The notes below the pieces were generated by a model that saw nothing but the letters and a program-made list of their open reading frames with translations, was not told where the DNA came from and did not search any database. Below, one piece after another: positions 1 through 9,419 of a DNA stretch of 64,000 nucleotides (the stretch's first letter is position 1; every line of letters starts with the position of its first letter). This DNA comes from CAYPZL01 sp964415045 (GTDB lineage: Bacteria > Planctomycetota > Phycisphaerae > Sedimentisphaerales > Anaerobacaceae), in NCBI GenBank assembly GCA_964415045.1, contig CAYPZL010000005.1:12530-76529 (forward strand), given 5' to 3'. Both the position numbers and the translations under genes were made by a program.

Positions 1-1563
1 GTAGGAGTAGGCGTAGATGTCGTGGAAGATGTTGTTGCCGACCACCGTTCCCTGCGACGGCCCGAGCGTGTAGATGCCGCCCATGTCACTGAGGACGCCC
101 CAGCCCATGTGGTGGACGTGGTTGTAGCTGAGGTTGTTGCGTTTGCCGAGGCTGTCGGAATAGCCCCAGCGCCAGCCGACGGACAGGCCGGTATAGAAGA
201 AGTCGGCGATTTCGTTGTGGGTGACGGTGTTGTCGCCGCTCTGGCCGATCCAGACGCCGACGGCGGAGGTGTAGATGCGGCCGCCGGCGCGGATGATGTT
301 GTTGTCCACCGTGATGTGGCTGGTGCGCGAGTTCTCGTCGGCGCGGATCTGGCCCTCGCCGATGCGGACGCCGCCGGCGCCGAGATCATGCAGGTAGGAC
401 CGCTCCAGGCGACAGTTCCGGCAGCCCTGGCGGAACCACACGCCGTAGATGGCGGTGTGAGCGATTTCGCAGTCGGCGATCGTCACGTGACGGGCGCCGT
501 CGGCCATGACGACTGCGTCGGTGGCGTAGGCGGCCTGGAAGGGGGCGTATCCCGTCGCGGGCAGGACGTAGCGGTTGTGCTCGAACGTCAGGCCCTTAAG
601 TGTGACGTGCTCGACGAACCGTCCGGCCTCGGGTTGGCCCTCGAAGACGACCAGCTTCGGCGCGTAGGGGGCGATGACTTCGGCCTTGGCCATGTCCTCT
701 CCGGGGCGCGGTTTGTAATACAGCGTTCCGTCCCGGCTGAGGAACCACTCGCCCGGCGCATCGAGGGCGGCCTTGAAATTCTCCAGGTGGAAGCGTGTAT
801 TGGCGGGCCAGCCGGAATAGCTCTTGAGCTTCTCCCCGACGGTGATGATCGTGTTGGCCTCCGCATCGATCTGCTGAAGGTAGCGTCGCGAGATGCACCA
901 CTTGTGGTAGGCGTGCAGCAGGACATCGTGGATTTCCGCGTCGCTGAGTCCCTTGAGCAGGCGCAGGGCGTCGCCTCGGACCTCGGTGGTGCGCCGGAAC
1001 CGGCCGGCCTGGCCTTCAACCGGGACCTCGGACGTGTCGCCCATATAGTGGTACCACTTGTTGGGCGTGCGGGCGCGCGTGGCGCGGCGGCCGTTGACGA
1101 ACAACTGCTCGAAGTACCATTGCCCCGCTGCGACCTCGGCGATGTGCGTCTTCCACAGTCCCTCGCCGGCCTTCGTGAAGCCGCTGATGCGTTTGCCGCC
1201 GGAGAAGACGGGGCGGGCCCCGGGAGCGGCCTCGTAGACAATCGGCGCCTTCTTCGTGCCGCTGTCGGCCGGCGTCAGGACGAACGGCTCGGTCAGCGTG
1301 TAGCGGCCGTCGGCGACGACCACGTGTACGGGCTCCTCAATGCTCGCGGTAATGCGCATCCGTCGCAGGCGGGCGCGCGCTCCGGCGAGCGTCGCCAGCG
1401 GACCGTCGCTCCTTGCGGGGTTGGGCCGGTCGGGCCGGCCCGACCACCGGTCGTTGCCGTCGGGGGCAACGTGGATCGTGATGACCCCCGGGCACGCCGG
1501 CGCAACCATCGCGCCGATCAATGCCGCTGCCAGAAAACTGAGTGCAAGACGTGGCTCTTTCAT
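1..1563 (-). CDS. Exported right-handed beta-helix protein, putative glycan-active enzyme (partial, C-terminus outside window)
   Basis: The frame is open from an ATG at 1563 down to base 1 (521 codons), so the C-terminus lies beyond the window. A GGAGG-type ribosome site sits just upstream. The N-terminus is a signal peptide (basic MKEPR, then a hydrophobic stretch ending near APACPG). The segment APDGNDRWSG followed by GPLATLAGARARLR is the usual opening of exported parallel beta-helix polysaccharide-degrading proteins, and the readable end (GTVVGNNIFHDI) has the asparagine-rich turns of beta-helix rungs. Family members act on plant or algal glycans as hydrolases or lyases, but the substrate cannot be told here. 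The next gene on the same strand is also exported, and a sulfatase and other glycosidase-like genes lie nearby, which fits polysaccharide use. Confidence 0.8.
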   Translation of the reverse strand, partial: MKEPRLALSFLAAALIGAMVAPACPGVITIHVAPDGNDRWSGRPDRPNPARSDGPLATLAGARARLRRMRITASIEEPVHVVVADGRYTLTEPFVLTPADSGTKKAPIVYEAAPGARPVFSGGKRISGFTKAGEGLWKTHIAEVAAGQWYFEQLFVNGRRATRARTPNKWYHYMGDTSEVPVEGQAGRFRRTTEVRGDALRLLKGLSDAEIHDVLLHAYHKWCISRRYLQQIDAEANTIITVGEKLKSYSGWPANTRFHLENFKAALDAPGEWFLSRDGTLYYKPRPGEDMAKAEVIAPYAPKLVVFEGQPEAGRFVEHVTLKGLTFEHNRYVLPATGYAPFQAAYATDAVVMADGARHVTIADCEIAHTAIYGVWFRQGCRNCRLERSYLHDLGAGGVRIGEGQIRADENSRTSHITVDNNIIRAGGRIYTSAVGVWIGQSGDNTVTHNEIADFFYTGLSVGWRWGYSDSLGKRNNLSYNHVHHMGWGVLSDMGGIYTLGPSQGTVVGNNIFHDIYAYSY

Positions 1564-1670
1564 TTTGTCACCTCCGGTGGTCCGATCGCTTTGAAAACGT
1601 GTACGAGGCCGGACCCTTACAGGCCCGGCCCCGGTTGTCGTATCGATGCAAATACTCGAATCTCTCGGCC

Positions 1671-3269
1671 TTACGCCAGATACGTGGCGTCGTGGGCGGT
1701 CAGATCCTCGAACTCGATGCCGACCTTCTTGCAGGCGTACGCCAACTCGCGGAGATAATCGCCGTATCCGGTCATCCAGTGGAAGCCGGGCATGCGTTCG
1801 GCCAGCAGCTTGCTGTCGCACGAGAAGCGCACGTCGATCTGCGAGCGGCAGACGGCCATGAACGGCGCGTCGATGATCTCGGCCCGCAGGCCGACCCAGC
1901 GCTTCAGATCGAAGTCCGGAACGATGTTGGTCACGACCTGGCCCTTGCTCATCTCAACCTTGGGCGCGGCGCCGTAATCGGACTCGAAATGCGTCATGAC
2001 ACGAACCGGCTCGAGGTCCTTGCCGTTCATCTTTCGCGGCGCGGTGCAGTGGGCCAGCGTGATCATTCCGTCGTGCGGATAAGTCGGGTCGTTGAGAAAA
2101 ACGGGATGGCCCGAGATATTCGCCAGCAGCACGCCGGACGGGATGACGACGAAGTCCGATTCGCAGAAGGCCACGTAACGCGAGTCGTTCAGCAGGCTCA
2201 GCGTCAGGCAGGCCGAGGTCTCAGCCAACGGCATGATCGTGCCCATGCAGCCGTTGATGGTGATGGCCTGGCAGTCGGCCTCCTTCAAAACGCCCCGGAA
2301 GACCTGCTCCAGCAGGAAGCAGTTCTCCACGTAGCTGCGCTTGGTTTCCAGCGTGAGCGAGGAATCCTTGAGGTACGCGGCGGCTCGCTGCCGGGCGCGC
2401 TTCACCGCGGCTTTGTCGGCGCGGGCCTCTTTGATTAGATTACCCAGGTCTTTATAGGCGAGCGTCCGAATGTCGAATTTCCATTTGTTCCTGACCTTGT
2501 TGGGGACAACGTCCCGGGGTTGGGCCCAGGCCGCCGGGCCGCCCACGGCGATGATTTTGGTGCCGAGCGTGTTCTTCAGGCCGCACAGGGCACGCAAGCG
2601 CCAGAGCAGCTCGTTCTGGCTATCGACCACGACGTCACCATCGTCGACGCCCTTGACCTTGAGCGTGTCGGTATGCTGCCGGAGGTATCGGGGGCTGATG
2701 ATCTCGTACCAGAGGTACACGGGCCCGGATTTGTGCCGGCAGAAAATGATCATGTCCTTGCCGTGCTTGTGGAGCGCGTCGAAGACATTCTGCGCGCCTC
2801 CGGCGGCATAGATAATATAGGTGTCGGGGTTCTCGTAGGCGGCGACGCTTGCCACCTGGCCGCCGTGCTGCACACCGGCAGGCGGCAGGAATTTGACCGG
2901 GAAGTCGGCTCTGTCCTGCAGGGCCGCCAGCTCGCGTTTGATCTGCGTCAATTCCTTGTCGACGTCCTGCTGGGTCTGGATTCCGCCCCAGCTTCGCCAG
3001 CTTGTCTGGTGGCGTCGCTTGGGGGTGCTGTACATCAGGATGGGTTTGACGACGAGGGGACGGCGTTCGGGTCCGGCGGGCCCGTCCTTCTCGGCGGCCG
3101 AAACGGCCGACCAGGTCAGGCCGCTCAGCGCGGTGCCGAGAAACGTCGCGCCGCCGACGCCGTGCAGGAAGGTCCGACGGCTGATGCCGTCGCCGTCGTG
3201 CTCGTGTCCGCAGCCGCACGGGCAGCACGTGGTTCGCATCGGGGGTCTTTCGGAGTGCTCAGTGGTCAT
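1671..3269 (-). CDS. Tat-exported protein with sugar-isomerase-like fold (function unknown)
   Basis: This 532-residue protein starts at the ATG at 3269, which has AGGAAC upstream; an in-frame extension to 3434 lacks a plausible ribosome site. Near the N-terminus a short Cys-rich stretch (TTCCPCGCGHEH) precedes a twin-arginine motif SRRTFLHG and a hydrophobic segment, so the folded protein probably crosses the membrane by the Tat route. The C-terminal half (GVLLANISGHPVFLNDPT, then LAHCTAPRKM) resembles the C-terminal region of L-fucose and L-arabinose isomerase-like proteins, where a His-Cys pair lies at a ligand site. That assignment is inference. It lies 107 bp upstream of the beta-helix gene on the same strand and may be cotranscribed with it. 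Confidence 0.7.
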   Translation of the reverse strand: MTTEHSERPPMRTTCCPCGCGHEHDGDGISRRTFLHGVGGATFLGTALSGLTWSAVSAAEKDGPAGPERRPLVVKPILMYSTPKRRHQTSWRSWGGIQTQQDVDKELTQIKRELAALQDRADFPVKFLPPAGVQHGGQVASVAAYENPDTYIIYAAGGAQNVFDALHKHGKDMIIFCRHKSGPVYLWYEIISPRYLRQHTDTLKVKGVDDGDVVVDSQNELLWRLRALCGLKNTLGTKIIAVGGPAAWAQPRDVVPNKVRNKWKFDIRTLAYKDLGNLIKEARADKAAVKRARQRAAAYLKDSSLTLETKRSYVENCFLLEQVFRGVLKEADCQAITINGCMGTIMPLAETSACLTLSLLNDSRYVAFCESDFVVIPSGVLLANISGHPVFLNDPTYPHDGMITLAHCTAPRKMNGKDLEPVRVMTHFESDYGAAPKVEMSKGQVVTNIVPDFDLKRWVGLRAEIIDAPFMAVCRSQIDVRFSCDSKLLAERMPGFHWMTGYGDYLRELAYACKKVGIEFEDLTAHDATYLA

Positions 3270-3478
3270 GGCAGGTTCCTCTTCAAATGCTGGTTGTCGT
3301 TGTGTCATATACAGTCCAGCGGCTCGGTCCGGTGCGACAAGGCCCGCGACCTCGACGGACTCCAGTCGGACAAATACCACTTGTGGCACTATACCGGGCA
3401 ACACCGCAGCGGGCAAGCCAAAACGCACCACCACGGGCGAAATCTGCGCGAGCGGTTGGGTCGGGCAAAGAGGCGTCC

Positions 3479-3507
3479 TTGACGCCGTTGCAGGCGGTCT
3501 CTACAAT
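3479..3507 (+). promoter_or_regulatory. Putative sigma70-type promoter of dapL
   Basis: TTGACG (3479-3484) and TACAAT (3502-3507) are separated by exactly 17 bp, about 75 bp before the dapL start. The rest of 3270-3582, between the divergent Tat gene and dapL, shows no gene. Motif match only. Confidence 0.55.
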
Positions 3508-3582
3508 GACGCCTTCTGATCTGGTTTCCAGCAGGGCCGTGAAGGCCCTCGGTTCGACCTCAATGACAAGGATTTTGACGCG

Positions 3583-4812
3583 ATGATTGGCATCAACGAG
3601 AATTTTCTGAAATTGAAGGCGGGGTATCTGTTTCCTGAAATCGGCCGGCGCGTGCGCGCGTTCAAGGAGCTCAATCCGCAGGCCGAGGTTATCAGCATGG
3701 GCATCGGCGACGTGACCCAGCCGCTGGCGCCGGCGGTGATTGAGGCGATGCACCGGGCGGTCGACGAGATGGGCCGGCAGGAAACGTTCAAAGGCTACGA
3801 TGACGGCGGTGTCGGATACGAGTTCCTCCGCCGCGCCATCGCCGAGCACGATTTCCAGGTCCGGGGCGTGAGCATCGACCTGGACGAGATCTTCGTCAGC
3901 GACGGCGCCAAGTGCGACACCGGCAACATGCAGGAGATCTTCGGTCTGGACAACGTGGTGGCGGTCGCCGATCCGGTCTATCCGGTCTACGTCGATACCA
4001 ACGTGATGGCGGGCCGCACCGGGCCGGCCGGTGAGACCGGGCAGTATGAGGGCGTAGTCTACATGCCCGCCACCGCCGACAACGGCTTCGTGCCCGAGCC
4101 GCCCGAGAGCCCGGTGGATATGATCTACCTGTGTTTCCCCAACAACCCGACCGGCGCGGTCGCCACGAAGGAGGCCCTGGCCCGGTGGGTCGAGTATGCT
4201 CGCGCGAACAAGGCGTTGATCCTGTACGACGCGGCGTACGAGGCCTTCATCACGGACGAGGCCATCCCGCATTCGATTTACGAGGTCGCCGGCGCCAAAG
4301 AGGTCGCCATCGAGTTTCGGAGCTGTTCCAAGACCGCCGGCTTCACGGGCGTCCGCTGCGCCTACAGCGTCGTGCCGAAGGAGCTCAAGGCGTATACGAG
4401 CGGGGGCGAAGCCGTGGAGGTCAACCCGATCTGGAAGCGGCGGCACTGCACGAAATTCAACGGCGTTTCGTACGTCACGCAGCAGGGGGCCGCGGCGATC
4501 TACACGCCGGTGGGTCGCAAGCAGATACAGCAGACGATCGACATCTACATGACCAACGCGGCCCTGATCCGCAAGACGCTCACGGAGCTGGGCTACGAAG
4601 TCTACGGCGGCGTCAACGCCCCGTACATCTGGCTCAAGACGCCCGACGGCGCCGGCTCCTGGGATTTCTTCGACCGGCTCCTGAAGGAGGCCAACGTGAT
4701 CGGTACGCCCGGCGTCGGTTTCGGACCCGCCGGCGAGGGCTATTTCCGCCTCACCGCCTTCGGGACACCGGAAAACGTCAAGGAAGCGCTGGAAAGGTTC
4801 GCCCGGCTTTGA
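3583..4812 (+). CDS. dapL: LL-diaminopimelate aminotransferase
   Basis: DapL is a PLP enzyme that converts tetrahydrodipicolinate directly to LL-2,6-diaminopimelate with glutamate as amino donor, a one-step route for lysine and peptidoglycan. The 409-residue length is typical. The N-terminus INENFLKLKAGYLFPEI, the MGIGDVTQPL segment, the NNPTG loop (residues 187-191) and the PLP-lysine motif SKTAGFTG (Lys250) are all present. The ATG at 3583 has AAGGA 11 bases upstream and a good promoter further back. It is a single gene, divergent from the Tat-exported protein. DapL is usual in planctomycetes and chlamydiae, which supports the lineage call. Confidence 0.96.
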   Translation: MIGINENFLKLKAGYLFPEIGRRVRAFKELNPQAEVISMGIGDVTQPLAPAVIEAMHRAVDEMGRQETFKGYDDGGVGYEFLRRAIAEHDFQVRGVSIDLDEIFVSDGAKCDTGNMQEIFGLDNVVAVADPVYPVYVDTNVMAGRTGPAGETGQYEGVVYMPATADNGFVPEPPESPVDMIYLCFPNNPTGAVATKEALARWVEYARANKALILYDAAYEAFITDEAIPHSIYEVAGAKEVAIEFRSCSKTAGFTGVRCAYSVVPKELKAYTSGGEAVEVNPIWKRRHCTKFNGVSYVTQQGAAAIYTPVGRKQIQQTIDIYMTNAALIRKTLTELGYEVYGGVNAPYIWLKTPDGAGSWDFFDRLLKEANVIGTPGVGFGPAGEGYFRLTAFGTPENVKEALERFARL

Positions 4813-4875
4813 GGGCAAGAGCCCGGCCGGTAAAGCCCAACGCTCATCGGGGCTGGGGGGCTGTCGAGGATACAA

Positions 4876-6855
4876 GTGAAGAACTTTGCAAAGGTCACCA
4901 TTGCGTTTGCTGTCGTCGCTGTCTCGAATCTCAGTATGGCTAGGCAAAACCTCCCCGCCGACTGGCTGGCGGCCTGGCGCGATCCGGGCGTCGAGTTTCG
5001 CCCGCTTCAGATCGTCCACGGCGTCCCCGCGGCGCAGGCTACACCTGAGGCCATGGAGCAGCTCAAGGAGCTGGGCCTGGGCGGCATCGTCTGCAACGTC
5101 TCCTTCGATAAGTACTTGGTCTCCGAAGCGCACTGGCAGACCCTGGTCAAGGCGGTCGAGGCGTGCAAGCAGGTGGGTCTGCGCGTGTGGCTCTACGACG
5201 AGCTGGGCTATCCGAGCGGAGCCGCCGGCGGGCTCGTGCTCGATAAGATGCCGCAGGGTGAGGCCCTCGCTTTAGCCTACGACCGGTCGCGCAGCGATCC
5301 GTTCGTCTTGCGGCCGGCCTACGAGCACACCCATGCCTCGAACAACTTTTGCGCCGCGCGGCGCTATCCGAACCTGATCGACGAAAAGGCCGTGGCGTGC
5401 TTTATCGAGACGACACACCAAGCCTACTATCAACGGCTTCAGCCCTTCTTCGGAACGACAGTCGAGGCGGTCTTTACCGACGAACCTTCGCTCATCGCGG
5501 TCAACATCGGCCCGTTGCCCGACTCGGTTCGGACGAAGGTGCGCGTCGAGGACCCGCTCGATCCGAACGTCGCGCCGTTGCCTTCGGTGCCTTGGGTGGC
5601 GGACCTGCCGCAGCTTTACCGGCAGCGCTACGGAGAGGGCATCATGGCTGTACGCCGGAGCCTCTTCGAAGGCAGCAGTGACGCGGACCGCCGGGTGCGC
5701 CGGCAGTTCTGGGCTTTGATTTCCGAGCTGGTTGCCGAGCGCTACTTCGGGCAGATCCAGCGGTGGGCCGGCGCGCACCGCGTGGCCTCGTCGGGCCATT
5801 CGCTCTGGGAGGAAACGCCCCTGCACCACGCTGCCCTCGAAGGCAACGGGCTCAAGGCCCTCTCGCGCATGGACATCCCGGGTCTGGACCTGCTGACCTC
5901 GAATCCTGAGGCGGTGATTTATACGGGGTGGATGACGGCGAATCTGCCGGCGTCGGCGGCCCTGGCATGCGGCGGGCGGCGCGTCATGACCGAGGTGAGC
6001 GATTTCTCCGAGACGATGGCGGGCAAGCCGCCGGCGTCGGTGGCTCAGATGTGCGCGACCGCGGCATGGCAGGCCGCCTTCGGTGTCACCGAGTTTACGC
6101 TTTACTACAACCGCTCGCAGCGCTCGCAGGAGGAGTATCGCCGCTATGGCGCCTTCGTTGGCCGGCTCAATGCCTTGCTGCGCCAGGCGCAACCGGCGCC
6201 CCGCGTGCTGCTGTATTATCCGATTGTGAACGTCTGGACCGACTATAGGCCGGTGGCCGAGAAGCTGGTGCTGGAGTCCCAGCCCAAGCGCTTGCAGGAG
6301 ACGATCAACGCCTTCATGGGCCTGGGCCAACGCCTGACGCGGGGACAGGTTTCGTTTTCCCTGGCCGATCACGAGATCCTGGCCGCGGCGCGCGTCCGAA
6401 AGGGCCGATTCCGTATCGCGGGCCGGTCCTTCGCATCGCTGGTGCTGCCGGCGGGCGCCGAGGTGCCCGCAGACGTGGAGAAGAAAATCGAGAGATTCCA
6501 GGCCGACGGCGGGCGGGTCCTGCGCGACATGACGGCGCGGAAGCTGAACGCTGAATCGGTGGCGAGCGTATACGATTGCGGCCTGCCGAATCCGGGCAGC
6601 GAACGGCTGGTGGTGGGGCGCTTCACCCGAGAAGGCTGGACCATCCTTTTGGCTGTGAATGTCGGGGCCGCGCGGTATGATGGAACGCTGACGGCGCCGG
6701 GCGCGGCGGATTGGTGGATCGCCGATCCCGACACCGGGAGGATCGAGCGGGCGCGCGCCTCCGGCGTGGGCCGGCTCACGATCTCGCTGCCGCCGCGGGC
6801 GGCGAGAATCCTGGTCGGGCCGCGTACGGTCGATGGCAATGACGCCTCTTCGTGA
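4876..6855 (+). CDS. Exported glycoside hydrolase-like protein (GH106-like TIM barrel)
   Basis: This 659-residue protein starts at a GTG with GAGG six bases upstream. The signal peptide runs to about residue 22 (SNLSMA). The motif WLYDELGYPSGAAGG begins at Trp105 and VFTDEPSL at Val199; both resemble the catalytic barrel of GH106-type alpha-L-rhamnosidases and related families, where the acidic residues Asp/Glu are catalytic. The C-terminal ~150 residues look like a beta-sandwich. It is shorter than classical GH106 enzymes, so it may be a related, unclassified family. It follows dapL by 63 bp but has no functional link to it. Confidence 0.65.
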   Translation: MKNFAKVTIAFAVVAVSNLSMARQNLPADWLAAWRDPGVEFRPLQIVHGVPAAQATPEAMEQLKELGLGGIVCNVSFDKYLVSEAHWQTLVKAVEACKQVGLRVWLYDELGYPSGAAGGLVLDKMPQGEALALAYDRSRSDPFVLRPAYEHTHASNNFCAARRYPNLIDEKAVACFIETTHQAYYQRLQPFFGTTVEAVFTDEPSLIAVNIGPLPDSVRTKVRVEDPLDPNVAPLPSVPWVADLPQLYRQRYGEGIMAVRRSLFEGSSDADRRVRRQFWALISELVAERYFGQIQRWAGAHRVASSGHSLWEETPLHHAALEGNGLKALSRMDIPGLDLLTSNPEAVIYTGWMTANLPASAALACGGRRVMTEVSDFSETMAGKPPASVAQMCATAAWQAAFGVTEFTLYYNRSQRSQEEYRRYGAFVGRLNALLRQAQPAPRVLLYYPIVNVWTDYRPVAEKLVLESQPKRLQETINAFMGLGQRLTRGQVSFSLADHEILAAARVRKGRFRIAGRSFASLVLPAGAEVPADVEKKIERFQADGGRVLRDMTARKLNAESVASVYDCGLPNPGSERLVVGRFTREGWTILLAVNVGAARYDGTLTAPGAADWWIADPDTGRIERARASGVGRLTISLPPRAARILVGPRTVDGNDASS

Positions 6856-6909
6856 CGGGCGGGCCCGCAGTGACACAGGGAAGGACGATGCTTTTGAGAT
6901 TCGGGATGA

Positions 6910-8064
6910 ATGGCTGAGCCGACGATTGCCTACATTGGATTGGGCGGCAACCTGGGGGATCGCAGGCGGACGATCGAGAACGCTGTTGCTGCGCTCCAGG
7001 GACGTGCGGATATCGAGGTCCTGCGCCGCAGCGAGCTTCGCGAGACGCCGCCTCTGGGGGACGTCTCTCAGGAACGTTACCTCAACGGGGTCTGCGAAAT
7101 CCGGACCACGCTGGGCCCGGAGGAGTTGCTGGGCGCCCTCCGCGAGATTGAAGACGCGTTGGGGCGCGAGCGCAATGGCCGCTGGACGTCCCGCACGATC
7201 GATCTGGATCTGCTCGTCTTCGGGCAGGAGGTTGTGCGCACGGCCGAGCTGACGGTGCCGCACCCGCAGATGCATCTGCGCTCGTTTGTGCTCGACGGTC
7301 TCTGCCGGCTTGCTCCCGAAGTCGTGCACCCGGTTCTGGGCGAGCCGGTCCGCGTCCTGGCCGAGCGGCTCAACGGCGCGGATTTTACCCTCGATCCCGG
7401 TGCTCCCCAATTGGTGAGCGTGGCGGGCATCATCGGCGTGGGCAAGACGACGCTGGCCGATAAGCTGGCGGGCCTGCTGGGCACTTCGGTCCTGCGCGAG
7501 CCCTACGATACGAATCCGTATATGCCCCAAGTGTATGCGGGCCGGAAGGAATTCGCGCTCGATTCGGAATTGTATTTTTTGGTGAACCGGGCGGAGCAGC
7601 TTGCGCGCGACACGCTCGCCGCCGGCAGGATATTCGTAACCGATTACGTTTTTGAGAAAGAGCTGATCTACGCCCGGCGTCTGCTCAACGACCAGCAACT
7701 CACGCTGCACGAGAGCATTTACCGTGCGTTTGTGGACAGAGTCGCGGCACCGGTGCTGGTGATCTACCTGATGGACTCACCCGAGGAGTGTCTGACGCGG
7801 ATTCACCGCCGCAATCGGCCGTACGAGCAGGAGATCACCGCGGATTTCCTGACGCGGTTGCATTCGGATTACGAGCAGCTCTTTGCCGACTGGCGAACCT
7901 GCCCGGTGATGCGGGTGCCTGCGGGTGAATTGATCTCCGGTGGTGACGCGGCGGTCGAGCGTTTGGCCGGGCAGGTCAGAGCGTATGTGGCAACGGAAGA
8001 ACGGGCGGCCGTCGCCGCCGTCTGCGAGAACAGGACCGATGAACGTAGCAAAGACAATCGCTGA
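6910..8064 (+). CDS. folK: Fusion: HPPK (FolK) domain + deoxynucleoside kinase domain
   Basis: Residues 1-165 are 6-hydroxymethyl-7,8-dihydropterin pyrophosphokinase (folate pathway): IGLGGNLGDR, RWTSRTIDLDLL and VPHPQMHLRSFVL are the expected motifs. Residues 168-384 are a deoxynucleoside kinase that phosphorylates deoxynucleosides for dNTP salvage: a P-loop GIIGVGKTTL (173-182), REPYDTNPY for nucleoside binding, FLVNRAEQL, and an arginine-rich lid (RIHRRNRPYEQ). No stop or ribosome site separates the two halves, so the sequence shows one polypeptide. The last 26 bases overlap panC. Both halves serve nucleotide or one-carbon supply. The kinase substrate preference cannot be read. Confidence 0.93.
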   Translation: MAEPTIAYIGLGGNLGDRRRTIENAVAALQGRADIEVLRRSELRETPPLGDVSQERYLNGVCEIRTTLGPEELLGALREIEDALGRERNGRWTSRTIDLDLLVFGQEVVRTAELTVPHPQMHLRSFVLDGLCRLAPEVVHPVLGEPVRVLAERLNGADFTLDPGAPQLVSVAGIIGVGKTTLADKLAGLLGTSVLREPYDTNPYMPQVYAGRKEFALDSELYFLVNRAEQLARDTLAAGRIFVTDYVFEKELIYARRLLNDQQLTLHESIYRAFVDRVAAPVLVIYLMDSPEECLTRIHRRNRPYEQEITADFLTRLHSDYEQLFADWRTCPVMRVPAGELISGGDAAVERLAGQVRAYVATEERAAVAAVCENRTDERSKDNR

Positions 8065-8890
8065 AATCAGGCGGTGCGTGCGCGACGCTCGCGCCGCCGG
8101 CAAGACGGTGGGGCTTGTGCCCACGATGGGGGCGTTGCACGTCGGCCACGTGTCGCTGATCGAAGCGGCCGCCGAGCGGTGCGATTTCGTGGTAGTGAGT
8201 ATCTTCGTCAACCCGACGCAGTTCGGTCCGGGGGAGGACTTCGAGAAGTACCCCAGGCCTTTCGAGGAGGATCTGGCGATCTGCGCCGAGCACGGCGTCA
8301 GCGCCGTGTTTGCACCGAGCCCGGCCGAGATGTACCCGCAGGAGAACCTGACGTGGGTGGGTGTGGAGAAGCTGACCGCGCCGTTGTGCGGGCGGTCGCG
8401 GCCTGGGCATTTTCGCGGCGTGACCACCGTTTGCACGAAGCTGTTCAATATCGTCGGCTGCGACGTGGCCTTCTTCGGGCAAAAGGACGCCCAGCAGGCC
8501 GTCGTGATCCAGCGCATGGCGGCCGATCTGAACATGCCGCTGGAGATCGTGGTCTGCCCGACCGTGCGCGAGGACGACGGCCTGGCCGTCAGCAGCCGGA
8601 ACAAGTACCTTTCGCCGGAGCAGCGGAAGGATGCGGCCCAGATTTTCCAGTCGCTGAGCCGGTGCCGGGAGATGGTCGAGGCCGGCGAGAAGGATGCGTC
8701 CGCGATTCGCGCGGAGATGTGCGGGATTTTAGGGCGGGTGCCCGCCATGGAGATTGAATACGTCAGTATCGTCGATGCCGGAACGCTCGAAGAGATCGAG
8801 CGAATCGGGGGCCGGGTGTTGGTGGCGGTGGCGGTGCGACTGGGTACCGCCCGGCTCATCGACAATATCCTGGTGGACACGACGCGGTAG
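8039..8890 (+). CDS. panC: Pantothenate synthetase
   Basis: PanC joins pantoate and beta-alanine using ATP, giving pantothenate for CoA and acyl carrier protein. The 283-residue reading starts at the ATG at 8039, chosen because MNVAKTIAEIRR matches the family's N-terminus; an in-frame extension to 7940 runs through the upstream kinase gene. The adenylate-site motif PTMGALHVGH, the NPTQFGPGEDF loop, FFGQKDAQQ, and SSRNKYLSP near the C-terminal part are all present. The start overlaps the FolK-kinase gene by 26 bp, which suggests coupled translation. panD follows after 53 bp, so beta-alanine supply and use sit together. Confidence 0.96.
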   Translation: MNVAKTIAEIRRCVRDARAAGKTVGLVPTMGALHVGHVSLIEAAAERCDFVVVSIFVNPTQFGPGEDFEKYPRPFEEDLAICAEHGVSAVFAPSPAEMYPQENLTWVGVEKLTAPLCGRSRPGHFRGVTTVCTKLFNIVGCDVAFFGQKDAQQAVVIQRMAADLNMPLEIVVCPTVREDDGLAVSSRNKYLSPEQRKDAAQIFQSLSRCREMVEAGEKDASAIRAEMCGILGRVPAMEIEYVSIVDAGTLEEIERIGGRVLVAVAVRLGTARLIDNILVDTTR

Positions 8891-8901
8891 TCGACTATAA
8901 T
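8874..8901 (+). promoter_or_regulatory. Putative internal promoter before panD
   Basis: TGGACA (8874-8879) and a perfect TATAAT (8896-8901) are 16 bp apart and overlap the end of panC. Transcription would start about 35 bp before panD. Motif match only. Confidence 0.4.
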
Positions 8902-8943
8902 GAACCCTTTCGACGCTGACATCAGAAACTGACGAGAAGGATC

Positions 8944-9300
8944 ATGTTGCTCAAAATACTGAAAAGCAAGCTGCACCGGGCCCGCGTTACGGATGCCAGG
9001 CTGCATTATCCCGGCAGCATCGAGATCGACGAGAATCTCATGGAGAAGGCCGGAATCCTGCCCTATGAAGCGGTTCTCGTGGCGGACCTGAATAACGGCA
9101 ACCGGCTGGAGACGTACGCGGTGCCGGCCGAAAGGGGCTCCCGAAAGGTCGTCATCCTGGGAGCGGCCGCCCAACTGATGCAGCCTAAGGATATTGTGAT
9201 TATCATGGGTTTTTGCCACTGCACGCCCGAGGAGGCCGCCGGGCACAAGCCCAAGGTCGTCGTGCTGGATGAAGACAACAAGATCGTGAGCGGGGAGTAA
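8944..9300 (+). CDS. panD: Aspartate 1-decarboxylase proenzyme
   Basis: PanD decarboxylates aspartate to beta-alanine, the partner substrate of PanC next door. It is a pyruvoyl enzyme made as a proenzyme that cleaves itself between Gly24 and Ser25; the YPGS sequence at residues 22-25 is exactly there, so Ser25 should become the pyruvoyl group. The N-terminus (MLLKILKSKLHRARVTDA) and NGNRLETY are typical. The 118-residue length is normal. AGAAGGA lies just before the ATG. Confidence 0.97.
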   Translation: MLLKILKSKLHRARVTDARLHYPGSIEIDENLMEKAGILPYEAVLVADLNNGNRLETYAVPAERGSRKVVILGAAAQLMQPKDIVIIMGFCHCTPEEAAGHKPKVVVLDEDNKIVSGE

Positions 9301-9419
9301 GCCTTGGACGGGCCTGGCGAAGCTGCGAAATGGAAGTTGTGTTTGAAGGTCGCCGCCGCGCGATGCGTTTGGATCATGGCGGCCGCTGCCGATCTCGCTG
9401 TGCGGACGAGAATGCCCTG

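Noticed and set aside
22..1758. Long plus-strand frame (578 codons) opposite the beta-helix gene
   Set aside because: It is antisense to a clear exported protein with a good ribosome site. GC-rich third positions keep the opposite strand open.
3283..5133. Long minus-strand frame opposite dapL
   Set aside because: dapL and its motifs are on the plus strand; the minus frame has no recognisable protein and no ribosome site.
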